From: Cryoendolithus antarcticus
Taxonomy: Eukaryota > Ascomycota > Dothideomycetes > Cladosporiales > Cladosporiaceae
Direction of reading: 5' to 3'
DNA length: 64,000 bases
Assembly: GCA_002077065.1 (NCBI GenBank)
Contig: NAJO01000037.1
Span: 186,001 to 250,000, forward strand
Position 1 is the first letter of the stretch. The number at the start of each line of letters is the position of its first letter. Below, in pieces: positions 1 to 10,284 of this stretch. The notes beneath the pieces are model-generated. The model did not search any database, had not been told where the DNA came from, and saw nothing but the letters and a program-made list of their open reading frames with translations. The position numbers were made by a program, and so were the translations under genes.

Positions 1-531
1 AGGTTGAGTCGGGTGGCTTGCTCCTCGGGGGCGGGATTGGGCGGGATCGAGTATCACGAGAGTTGGGCGTCAGGACTTTAGACTCGGGTGAAGGGTTCAA
101 GTGATTGAATGATGGCTACACCGGTTCGTGAGTGGTAAATGGGTTCAGCGGAACGATGTGTGATCAATCCGGCGGCGGGCGGTCGATGCCATACGGGTAG
201 TATCCAAAACTTCTACATTAGCATATCTCCTTTGTTCACTTTCCGGGGAAAACCGTTAGCGTCACGTAACACCAATCTGCTCATCAAATTTATAGGCATC
301 ACTCAGTCCAATCGAGCGTGCGCCATCACTCACTTGCTCACTGTCAAGCACTTGACACAAGTATGCACGCACAAGCTGTGTTACCATGTAACAGCTACTC
401 GATTAATTTGGACTATTCACATGCAACCTATGACTACTCACCACTCATCACCACTCTCCGACCAGCTGAACTCTGTGGTTTCGCATATACACGATCCTTG
501 CATCATATCGACCGGGCATACATCGAGCAAG
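1..531. other. 5' flank and probable leader of the GTPase gene
   Basis: No gene is supported here. The reading frame of the downstream GTPase is open back to 139 and contains ATGs at 139 and 421, but the translated stretch has no fold-like character. I treat it as promoter and 5' UTR. A start at 421 would add 37 residues to the protein and cannot be excluded. Confidence 0.5.
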
Positions 532-3462
532 ATGCAACCGGCAAGCATCCTGAAGCGAAAGAGAGTAGAGGAGACTGATGGCGATGATCAAGACATATCA
601 TCACCACTACGACGAGCATCATGCGCATCCGGCCATGTTCAGTTCGTTGACGGAAGCGACAGCGATGTTGAAGGTAGCGACCCCGACGAGCCAACTTACA
701 ACGAGACCATGGAGGACCTACCCAAACACCCTGCTTTCGATCCCGAGCTTTGCAAAGTGAATGAATGCGATGTCGCCTCTGCACAAGCTTTGTTGGATGT
801 CATGCGGATATATGAGCATGACAGCGAAGGACTTGCCAGCGGTCTCAAGTGGGCGACGAAGAATTTATCAGTCTCAGACATCAAGAAGCCAACGATAGGT
901 ATTGTGGGAGGAATGGGCGCTGGTGAGTCTTGCAGTGATAATTCTTGCAACATAGCTGACCATTGTGCAGGCAAAAGCTCCGTGGTGAACGCACTGCTGG
1001 ACGCCAAAGATATTGCCACAGTGGTGAGTTCTCAGTATGGCCTTAATGGCTTCCGCAGATAGCTGACTTCCCCCTCAGGTCTCTGCTGGCGAAGCGTGCA
1101 CAAGTGTAATGACCATCTACACGCATAAGGTCACCGGGCAAAGATCACCGTACGGTGCGGAAGTCTCATACCCATCAGATGCCGAGTGCGAGAAGATCAT
1201 CTCCGATCGCTTGGACAATTATAACTTGTGGTACCTCCAACGTGACACTCATTGGAGCGAAGCGGACAAGGAGGATGACCGCAAGGATGCCAATACTGCC
1301 TTTGAATCCTTCAGAAGCCTCTTCAACGACAAAGCCGAATTCACCTCCGACGCAGCCGCGAAGAAGACTCTCAAGGCCAACTATGAGACTCCGACGCAGC
1401 CGCTTATGCGCAAGCTGGTGGACTGGACGAAACAGAAGCTTCAGCTCATGGGCTTGAGAGATGATGTGCGAACGCTGACGCTGCTTGCCGACACCGAATC
1501 AGTACTCGCAGCGCAATTAAAGCCGCTAACAATATCAGGGCAGCCGCTCAGATCGCCCAGTCTGTGGTCTCTCGTCCGCAAGGTTGTGTGAGTGCTGTAT
1601 GGGACAATTTCCTGATGATGAATGCAACTGACATTGAGTGTAGCGTGGGCAACACTACTTCAAGAGTGCTCGAGTACGTCAACATCGTTGACATCCCCGG
1701 TATGCGATCTCAACCGCGAATGCCGTACATGTGCTGACCGGGTCCAGGTTTCGATGACACTAACATGGCGCGCGTGAACATGACACGTGAGGCTCTGCGC
1801 GACTGCCAGTATGCGTGGGTCGTTGCGCCCATCGGTCGCATCGTCAGTGATCCTAATCTTGAACGTTTCCTCGTCAGATTTGGAGAGTTCTTCGCCGGCA
1901 AGCTGACGATCATCGCCACCTACAAAGAAGACCGTCTCAATAAAGCGCTCGTAGAGTACGTCGAAGAGCATGGTCAAGACATGGACGAGTATCGTCAGCT
2001 TCAAGGGGCCATTCGGGACCGCCAGCATGAGCTGACCACGCGGGAGCGCGACATGCGAAGGAAGAGTGCGAACAAGAGCGAACTGGCTTTGAAGGTCCAC
2101 GAGCTCAAGATGGCCATATATGAGTTCGGGCAGGAGCAAGATGAAATCCTCATGGAAGCGCGAGCCGTCATAGTCACAGAGAATCTCCACATCACGGTCG
2201 ACAAGTTGATCCCAGAAGGGCGCAACGTCCCTGTGTTCTGCGTTTCGAATACTATGTACGAAGAGCTCAAGGAGGGCGACTATTCCTGCGAAGGCAGCGC
2301 CCACCTCGCAGAAGTCAGCGGGATCCCTGCGCTGCGAGCCCATGCCCTACTCGCCGCAGCGCCAGGGCGCTGGCGCTCGATGTCGGACTTACTCTGCAAT
2401 AGAGTCGCCGTCTTTTTCCACAACGTCAGCGTGTGGGTTCGAAACGATCCGACTGAAGCCAACGCAGGGCTTCATGGGAGCTTGAACGCGCTGCGAAATT
2501 TCTGCGAGGAAGGCAATGAGCAGGCGATCAAGCAAACCTCCGCTCTCTTCGATGCTCACTTGATCCACACCATCCGCTCAGCTCTGCCAAGCGCATTAGC
2601 GGACGCTCAACACTTTCGCGCCGTGAACATCGACCCGATGCACTGGGCGACGATGCATGCTAATATCCGCAAGAACGGCCATCACAGAGGCCGCAACGCC
2701 GGCGCTTGCAGAGACTCCTGGACGGAGCGCCTGATGCGGTTCTGCAGAGAGCATCACATAGTGCCTGCATGGGATCGCATGCCGAAGCCATTAGACCAGC
2801 CGTATCTAGATGTTCTGTCGAGCGCAATAGACATGATGATGGCGCTGCCGACGCAGCTCGCGTCCGACGGCAAGGCCGTGTCACTTGCTCCGGGCGTGCT
2901 CCAGCGCATCATTGAGGGCAAGGTACAAGGCATACGGACTAGGTATAATAACAAGCTGGATAACCTCTCCCACGCTCTGGGAAACATCAAGTTGGATGCT
3001 ACTTTGGATCACGATACCGCGTATTTCGCAAAGGCGATGTCGAGTTGTTACGAAGATGGTGCGAAAGACAATGGTACGGGTCTGAAAGCGGGTCTGAAAG
3101 CACGCCTACTGCGCCGCCTCATCGATCACCTCAACGACGAGCAGCCGCACTCGCAAGCTGTGGACAGGCTCCAGAAAACTCTGGAGAACACCCTGGTCCT
3201 TTTCGACGCAGAGGTTCAGGCGACATATCGAGACGCCATCTCAGACATTACACAGGCAGTCAAGGATCTGACTACGCAAAACATCGAGCACCCGAACGAG
3301 GCTATTGCGCGCTACGCCGTCGGGACAGTCCTTGCCAGGGAGCGACTGAATGTTGCCGATGCGGCCCTGCGGCTAGCGAATATTAGAGCGAAGTATCCAG
3401 TTGTAGAGGTCGAAGACTTTACGGTCCAGCCGAGTCAAACATGGACAGGTCTGGGCAATTGA
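532..3462 (+). CDS. Large P-loop GTPase, SLIP-GC/dynamin-like
   Basis: Proposed exons are 532-922, 971-1023, 1079-1587, 1644-1699 and 1748-3462, giving 907 residues. All four introns are GT-AG and 48 to 56 nt long, and the joined frame is open. The Walker A loop GGMGAGKSS lies at residues 126-134 and is created by splicing intron 1. A switch-I-like Thr stretch (SAGEACTSVMT) follows, then the G3 motif DIPGFDD at the exon 4/5 junction, then a possible G4 (TYKED). The long C-terminal part is helical and charged, as in large self-assembling GTPases. Fungal homologues are usually annotated as nuclear GTPase SLIP-GC-like; their function is unknown to me. The start at 532 (MQPASILKRKR) is chosen because it opens a basic, nuclear-looking N-terminus. 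A decayed second copy lies directly downstream. Confidence 0.8.
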
Positions 3463-3641
3463 GCAGCGCGCCTGTGCGACGCAACTGCGAAGTAACAGAA
3501 CCCGTGGGAATCGGTCACCGCAATCCAATGATACGCCTGTGACGAGCGTCTAGGGCTGGTGGTGGTGACTGGCGAAGCGGCGTTCTGTGGGGCGAGAGGG
3601 GAAGCATTGGATCAAAGCGGTGCGATATGGCAGGTCAGCAG

Positions 3642-3699
3642 GTCTAGATTGATACACCAGAACGGAACAAATCATAGATGACATTTGCTACCTGCCATG
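3642..3699 (+). repeat. 3' flank of the GTPase gene, first copy
   Basis: This stretch recurs in diverged form at 6928-6984, just beyond the GTPase relic. Nineteen bases (3681-3699 and 6966-6984) are identical, and the preceding 40 share TAGATTGATACA and ATCATA blocks. It marks the duplicated unit as gene plus 3' flank. Confidence 0.75.
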
Positions 3700-4142
3700 G
3701 TGGCCTGGATTTGGCAGGCGGCGCAAGCTCAGGGCGTGAAAGGCGAGCCACGGAAGTTGCGACTTGGTGCCGAAACACCATTCATGCTCATGCAACGTCT
3801 GAAGCCACTGACCATCTCGAGCTTGTCGGCTCAATTGCCAAGTCTATGTTCTATTGTGCGCAAGGTGATGTAGGTCAACATGTCAAGACACTATTCTACA
3901 AGTAGCTGAAAGTCTCTACAGCATAGGCGACACAACATAAAGACTACTAGAATGCGCAAACATAACTGACGGTCCGGGTATGCGTTGTTGGCCGAATGAC
4001 CCAGATAATTAACGAGCGGACCTTTTCCAGGCTTCGACGACACCGACCAGGTGTGTGTCAGTATGACCCGAGAGACTTGAAGGACTCGGCCGAAAGAAAG
4101 GTCTAACCTTATACCCGAACGTACAACTTCAATACTCGAGCT

Positions 4143-5103
4143 CTAGCAATACGACAGACTCTTGGCCACTCTCTGCCCGATTATGGCGCCTTGGAATCCA
4201 GCACCGCCGCAAGTATAGATGCCTTGTACACTCAGCTTGAACTGCGTCGACTGCGTCTGCTGAGTACTGACTATTCCATTGCAGGTCACAGTCGAGCTCA
4301 CGCTGGAAATACTCGCCTGGCTGCCACTAGAGGCACTGCTCGCATCCGTGGTAGGTCCCATGAAACCAGCCTGGCAGGCTGCAAACGCCACGCTCGTGAA
4401 GTGCACGCCAGTTGCAGTCGTATATTGCACCATGCTGTCGAGCTCTGCAGACGAGTTCGCGCCCTCGTTCTCTGCTGCGCAGGAGCTTGCGGCTGCAGCT
4501 TGCCGTGCGTTCTCGAGGGATTGCTGATCAGCGGCGGAGACTGTGTTGGCCGAAGTAGCAATGGCGACCACGCCCTCGGCGTTAGCCACCGCGATAGCTG
4601 TGGAGTTTGATGCGCCCGAGGATGAGCTCGAGGTAGTGCTGCCACTCCCATAAGCTGCACCGGTGGCACTGGGATGTATTGTCAGAACCCGAGCCGCCGG
4701 AACCATCTCAAACCTGACCAACTTACGAGGATGCGTTGCCGGACGAGTACGTCAGCGAGATCAAGCTAGTACTATCGGCCATGGACGAGGCGTTGGCATA
4801 CGATGGTCCGCCCTGAATCGAAGTCGAATTCGTTGTAGTACTAATCTGCGAGTCCCACGCTTTACTGCCGTTGTAATTGCCAAGGAAGGACACCGCGCGA
4901 CCACTAGAGGCGGCTTTGGGTAGTTGCCAATAATAACCAGCATATTGCACAAACGCTGATGCGTCGGCAATCACAGGGACACTCGCTCCAAAGGTGAAGT
5001 TCAAGGGGATCTTTGTGCCAGCTTTGCATGTGTACTGCGCAGGCGCTGGATGTGCCGTTGCGAGTGGGAGAATAGCGGCTAGGGCGGCGATGAGGTGAAA
5101 CAT
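4143..5103 (-). CDS. Small secreted Ser/Thr-rich protein, unknown family
   Basis: Exons are 4727-5103 and 4143-4668 on the minus strand, joined across a 58-nt GTAAGT...CAG intron, giving 300 residues. The N-terminus MFHLIAALAAILPLATAHPA is a clear signal peptide, and cleavage after Ala would leave APAQYTCKAG. The mature protein has many N-glycosylation sequons (NFT, NGS, NST, NAS), a low-complexity Ser linker near the exon junction, and several cysteines, including a CGGAGFQG...SYC end. I recognise no enzyme motif. It lies on the opposite strand inside the gap of the GTPase relic, and a TATA-like box sits about 75 bp upstream. It could be a cell-wall or effector-like protein, but that is a guess. 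Confidence 0.68.
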
Positions 5104-5173
5104 GGCCGAAGAGAAGCGAGAGTGTGATCTGGAGTGGAGGGTGCAACAGCCCAAGCAAGGGCACTGGGCGCAG

Positions 5174-5182
5174 GATATATAT
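5174..5182 (-). promoter_or_regulatory. TATA-like box of the secreted-protein gene
   Basis: On the minus strand an AATATATATCC stretch lies about 75 bp upstream of the ATG at 5103. This spacing is ordinary for a fungal TATA element with a short leader. Confidence 0.4.
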
Positions 5183-5349
5183 TGTACGAGCAGGGCCCAA
5201 GGGACCCATGCTAAGGAACACTAGCGGGGCATGAGTGGCAAGGACTAGCCGTGCGTGTACATGCTACACTTCTTGACAACGCGCTGTTGGCCTCGAACAA
5301 TATCTTGGCGGACAGCACTAGCTGGAAGAGTCTTCGTGACCACGACAAA

Positions 5350-5553
5350 TAGCTGCACGAAGGGCGGCCGCGGCAGTTGAGGCCATGTATCTTGCTCTCG
5401 ACCACCGCAGTAGTCTCTCGAACCTTGCTCCGCCCCCCACAGGCGGGTCCATAGCTACACGAAGGGCAGCCGCGGCAGTCCAGGCCATGCATCTTGCTCT
5501 CGACCACTGCAGTAGCCTCTCGAACCTTGCTCCGCCTCTTGCAGGCGGGCCCA
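5350..5553. repeat. Two-copy 102-bp tandem repeat
   Basis: The unit beginning AGCTGCACGAAGGGCGGCC near 5351 recurs from 5453 with few changes. Both copies end in GCAGGCGGG(T/C)CCATA-like sequence. The 102-bp period equals 34 codons, and the minus strand reads through both copies without a stop, but no start or gene context supports coding. Confidence 0.8.
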
Positions 5554-6927
5554 TATCCTGACCAACTGACCCAGCCAGCCGCGAGTGGAGTCCAGAGTGA
5601 CATCCTGGAGAGGCTGTTATCGTCATTGGAGGCAATGGTGACAGGTGAGCGCAAAGGCGAATATCCAAGACATAGTAGAACAGGTATGCTCGGATCGTAT
5701 TGCCTCTGATCTACTGACCGCGAAAATTTCGACTTGCGTTCGTAGCAATGAGGTGATCTGCCATATTCTAACATTTCCGTGTGACGCAGGATGGCTCTTC
5801 GACCGTTGTACCCGCATACACGGAAGTCCTACTAGCACGCCGTTAAAGTTTATAATGGCTAGAGCTGTCATAGATCTAGAGCTCGCCACCGCTACATCAT
5901 GAAAACATTTGTCGCTAAGTTCATTGAGGTCAGAAAGTATAGGAAGAACATACTCAGGATGCTAAGCACAACGTAAGAATTTACTAAGGACACTAGCTCT
6001 CGTAAGGGCGGCGAGGATATTATCAGGATCTATTGTACCTCTCTACTTACTATCTGGAATGAGCGCTTCATGAGAGGTTGCGTGAGCGACTACATCGTGC
6101 CTGCATCGGACCAACTACCAAGTGCTGTGGACGAAGCATCTCAGAACATTGCATCGAATCTCCAGCGGAGAATGATGATAACTCCACCGCAGCTCGAGTG
6201 GCGGATTAGGGGTGTCGTTGGCTCTAGATGCTCTTCATGACATCGCGTTGTTGGTAAGGTTCAGCTCGTCGTTTAACAAACGTCAGACCAGATGCCATCC
6301 TGGACCACGAGACTGTCTACTTCACGAAAGAGATGAAGTCTGGCTATGAAGCTGGGGCGAACATCCGGGGCACGGGCCAGAAGGCGCTCCTCGTGCATGA
6401 GCTGGATGGTCACTTCAAAGACAAGCGACCTTATGAGAAGGCTCTGGCCGAGCTGAAACGCCATGTCGTTGAAGATTCCAAAAGCTTTAGTACCGATGTG
6501 CAGGCAATCCAATAACATACCATTGCAGATATTATAGAGGCCGTTGAGGATCTCACCACGAAGAAGTCTGCGACATTTACGAAAGTCCAACCGCGGATGC
6601 CTATTCGCCTAGTCTTATCGACGGAAAGGGCGAAGCTCGCCGGTGCAGCGCAGAAGTTGGCAGACATTAGAGCGAAGTACCCCGAAGTCCAGGGCGAGGA
6701 TTTGACGACGGTCCAGACAAACGGCCTCTGATCCGCATGAGATGTGCGCACCATGGAGGTTCAGCATCACTAGACATCACTATACTGCGAGATGGCCATG
6801 TGGGGTGCGGTAGACATAAGGACGATGGAGGATGGCTGTAGTCGGCGTGTGCGAGACAGGAGCAGCCTTGCCAGAGTCCAGTAGGGTGATGTCGATCGAA
6901 GCTGTGCAGATTGGCAGATAACTGAAC

Positions 6928-6984
6928 GTAGATTGATACACGGTCAGTGAAACGATCATAAACTGACATTTGCTACCTGCCATG
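6928..6984 (+). repeat. 3' flank of the GTPase gene, second copy
   Basis: This is the diverged copy of 3642-3699 and shares an identical 19-base end. It lies about 200 bp after the relic's last codon, the same relative place as in the intact gene. The rest of 6732-7147 shows no gene. Confidence 0.75.
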
Positions 6985-7147
6985 CTAACGTATCAAGTCC
7001 CCTCACTACAAGCAGCATATCGCTCGGCAATGCCAACACCATACGCCTACACGCCGTAGTCGATAGCTCCAGCTGCGCAAGTCGAAGCCCGCCCGCCGCC
7101 TACAAGGACGCTGTGTACTCCATTCCGCGTGATGCTTTCAGACCTAC

Positions 7148-7923
7148 TTAACAGCATTGGCCCTTCTTGCTCGCATCGCCAGGTGGGTTGCTTGGGCCAA
7201 GTGGGACTGACGTGCCCGGACCTGGCGCGTTGGTCGCTTCGCCTTGATCCAGTGCTTTCGATGAGACGATGCGGTAGATCTCTGCAGTCTTGTCAGTACT
7301 TCCGTTCCCCTTCTGTAATCCTCATACACCGGCCGCGATCCAGCCCCGCCCAACTCACCTGTAAGTTCGTTCTGAAACGCCAACTCCACATTGCTCGCAT
7401 CAAGCGCCGAAGTCTCAATGAAGCTCAACCCGTTCTGACTGGCAAACTCCTTTGCCTCCTCCGTCGGCACAGCCCTCAGATGCCTCAAATCGCTCTTGTT
7501 ACCCACCAACATGATCACAATATTAGTGTCCGCATGATCTCTCAGCTCCTTCAGCCAGCGCGTGACGTTCTCGTACGTCTGGTGCTTGCTGATATCGTAG
7601 ACGAGCAGCGCGCCCACTGCGCCGCGGTAGTATGCGCTCGTGATGGCGCGGTAGCGCTCCTGGCCTGCCGTGTCCCAGATCTGGGCTTTGATGGTCTTGC
7701 TGTCGACTGTGATGCTGCGGGTGGCGAATTCGACGCCGATTGTGGACTTGCTGTCGAGGTTGAACTCGTTGCGCGTGAATCGTGAGAGGAGGTTGGATTT
7801 GCCGACGCCGGAGTCTCCTATCAGGACGACCTTGAAGAGGAACTGGTATGATGGTTAGAGACTGGTCACATGATCGGAGTATATGCTGAAGTGTATACGT
7901 ACATCGTACTCATCATTGGCCAT
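7148..7923 (-). CDS. RAB11: Rab11/Ypt3-family small GTPase
   Basis: Exons on the minus strand are 7903-7923, 7359-7842 and 7148-7281, giving 212 residues. The introns are 60 nt (7843-7902) and 77 nt (7282-7358). The N-terminus MANDEYD is typical of Rab11/Ypt31 proteins. G1 is GDSGVGKS (residues 16-23), the switch region has [11 protein letters not shown]3 is [21 protein letters not shown]4 is NKSD and G5 is ETSA. The protein ends in the double-cysteine prenylation signal GQCC. The length and all motifs match the family, which directs traffic from recycling endosomes and late Golgi to the plasma membrane and hyphal tip. The acceptor at 7282 is preferred because it restores ELT-EIYRI in frame. 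Confidence 0.95.
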
Positions 7924-8400
7924 GATCGCGGTGGTGTCAGCGGATAAGGGAGAGGTGGTGTTGGTGGGGTCTAGATTGCGGTGTGCCCCTCTGCTGGCGG
8001 TGGGGAGGAGGGTGCGACGGTGATGTCTGGCCTTCGCGTGTAGATTCACTCGCGATGTAACGCAGTAAGTAGAGTGTTGATTGGTCTGAGAAGGCGAAGT
8101 TGCTAGCGGACCTTTGTTCTGCTGCCTCTTGCGCCCAAACTGAGTGAGGCTCGCGTAGAGACCCTGGCCCTTGGCGCCGCTTAGTCATGGACTCTTACTT
8201 CACTCACAGTCTGGCATCTGCAACTTTCGAATATCTCGACCATGCAATCACAAGCATGGGCTGAGACGTTGTGAAACAGGCCAGCTCGCGCTGCGCCCTA
8301 CAAAAATCAATACTGCAGCAGGATTACGAGTTGAGTGATTACCGAAGAGTGTTATCAGCCTAGTCGTGGACTTTGTTGAAACACTCACCTCCAGCCTATT
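7924..8400. other. Divergent intergenic region between Rab11 and SSL1
   Basis: This 477-bp stretch lies between two divergently transcribed housekeeping genes and probably serves both promoters and leaders. I see no gene in it. Confidence 0.6.
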
Positions 8401-9827
8401 ATGGCGGACTCATCAGACGAAGATGTTGTGACCAGTCGAGGCAGAGCAGCAGCCTCGAAGCCCAAGCAACGAGTCCAGGCGCGATGGGAGGCTACTGCGT
8501 CCCGGACTTGGGATCTCGGTGATGGTGGTGATGGTATCGAGGGTGTGCTTGGCGGGATTGAAGAGGCAAACAAGAGGCGAAGGTAGGAATTGCGTAGCAT
8601 GTCTCACAAATGAACTTCACTGACTCCGCGTGCAGACTCCTGAAGGACACGACGCCACTACAGAGAGGCATCATTCGGCATACCGTGCTGATATTGGATC
8701 AGTCTGTGGCAATGATCGAGAAAGACCTGCGGCCGACTCGTCATCTGCTCACGCTCACTTACACAGTCGCATTCGTCCAGGAGTACTTCGAGCAGAACCC
8801 GATCTCTCAACTCGGCATACTTGGCATGCGCGATGGAGTCGCCGAGCGCATCAGCGACATGGGTGGCAACCCAAATAATCACATCAGTGCTGTGCGGGAA
8901 TTACGTGGACGAGAGCCAAAAGGCAACCCTTCGCTACAGAACGCTCTCGAGATGGCCCGAGCTGCGCTGTACCATACGCCATCGCATGGCACTCGAGAAG
9001 TAGTAATAATTCTCGGAGCACTGCTAACGAGCGATCCTGGCGACATTCACGACACCATCAAAGCATGCATCAAGGATCGCATCCGAGTCAGCATCATCGG
9101 ACTGGCCGCGCAGATGCACATATGCGCGGAGATCTGTCGTAAGACAAATGCTGGCGACGACAAGTGCTACAACGTAGCCGTGGACGAGGTCGACTACCGT
9201 CAGCTCTTCATGGGCATTACGACCCCACCCGTCATGAGATCGACTGATGCCGATGCGCAGAAGCGGAGCCAGGCGACATTGCTGATGATGGGCTTTCCAT
9301 CGCGGATCACCGAGGAGAAGCCAACACTCTGTGCTTGCCATGGTGAGCTGACCCGAGGAGGCTACCTCTGCAGTCGGTGCAAAGCCAAAGTCTGCAACCT
9401 CCCTGCTACATGTCCGACATGCGACCTTACGCTTATTTTGTCAACGCATTTGGCGCGCTCATATCACCATCTCTTCCCTTTGCGCAACTGGGTCGAGGTA
9501 CCGTGGGGCCGTGCTGAAGAGAAGGGCACGAGGCAATGTTATGGCTGTCAGTCGCAGTTCCCGCCAGTTCCGGCTCACCACGAAGCGACGAATGGCTCTA
9601 CCGATGGAAAGGCGCATGCGCGCTCAAAGCGCGCAGACGGCGCGAGTGAGTCTAGCAGATACGAGTGCGAGACCTGTCAGAACCACTTCTGCATTGACTG
9701 CGACGTCTTCTGCCATGAGGTGGCACACAATTGCCCTGGTTGTCAGAGCAGCGCGTACTTGCCCGGATTGCAGGACGAAGCAGAGGGCCTGGGGCCGAAC
9801 GGTACTGCAATGGAAGTCGACACTTAG
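8401..9827 (+). CDS. SSL1: TFIIH core subunit Ssl1/p44
   Basis: Exons 8401-8582 and 8636-9827 join across a 53-nt intron to give 457 residues. A disordered N-terminus with DSSDED and a basic segment is followed by a von Willebrand A domain beginning near LLKDTTPLQRGIIRHTVLIL (DQS metal-site start). It continues through the STH-like and TREVVIILGAL segments. Next come zinc-binding C-terminal modules: CACHGEL...CSRCKAKVC...CPTC, then the TFIIH-C1 ring-like CYGCQSQF...CETCQNHFCIDCDVFCHE...CPGC. Ssl1 stimulates the Rad3/XPD helicase within TFIIH in transcription initiation and nucleotide excision repair. Domain order and length match the family. Confidence 0.95.
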
Positions 9828-10284
9828 CAAGTTCATCATTTCCTCAAATCTCGTTCCTCGCTGTCTCTCAAGCTTTGCTGTAGTTGTGTGTAAGAAGACA
9901 TATCAGACGGGGTCATGACGCAGCTCGAACGCACCTGCCTCGACTGATCACAGAAGGCCAAGCCTTACGGTGGGTCTGGTTTTAATTGACATGCTTCAGA
10001 CGAGCGGCGTACAACATATTCCACCTCTCCACCTTGCTCGATCGTCGGGCACGAACGCATTCTCTCGACCCTGTAATCTGGCAACGCGTTTGACCCCCGA
10101 ATCACCGCACGGTTTCTCTTTGGCACAACAGTGCTCAGAAGTACGGGGTCTCTTCACGATCACATCGGGTTCGAGCGCCTTCGATACGAAGCACTCTCTC
10201 ACACGCACTGTACTGAAATTCCCAAACTTGCAGCCGACACTGTACGAGCTCAGGAACTCTCCACGCGGTTGAGAGAAAGACAGC
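9828..10284. other. Intergenic region
   Basis: The 457 bp between SSL1 and the BTB gene hold only short overlapping frames on both strands. I see no gene or repeat. Confidence 0.55.

Larger units (their letters stand above)
5104..6058. other. Non-coding insert inside the GTPase relic
   Basis: Apart from the TATA-like box and the 102-bp repeat I see only short frames. None has a signal peptide, motif or convincing splice structure. The sequence does not align with the missing part of the GTPase gene. Confidence 0.5.
3685..6731 (+). pseudogene. Decayed tandem copy of the GTPase gene
   Basis: Three blocks match the intact gene at 532-3462. Block one (3685-3873) aligns with the end of exon 3 (LKPLTIS..., PSL.S.VRKV) and runs into a stop. 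Block two (about 3921-4080) aligns with exon 4 and the start of exon 5, including a GGTATGCG donor-like site and FDDT...MTRE, and carries stops. Block three (about 6059-6731) aligns with the C-terminal part: the ERLMRF...HIVPAW region, then LDH.T.YF, then AVEDLTT, RAKLAGAAQKLADIRAKYP and a terminal stop. The part matching gene positions of about 1800-2720 is missing and is replaced by about 2 kb of unrelated DNA holding the gene at 4143-5103. Multiple stops and frame changes make a functional product unlikely. Confidence 0.82.

Noticed and set aside
139..531. N-terminal extension of the GTPase from the ATG at 139
   Set aside because: The translated stretch is Cys/His/Thr-rich without structure and looks like leader; 532 gives a normal basic start. 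The ATG at 421 remains possible.
1660..2343. Minus-strand 227-codon frame opposite the GTPase
   Set aside because: It is antisense to a well-supported conserved GTPase exon and crosses an intron of that gene.
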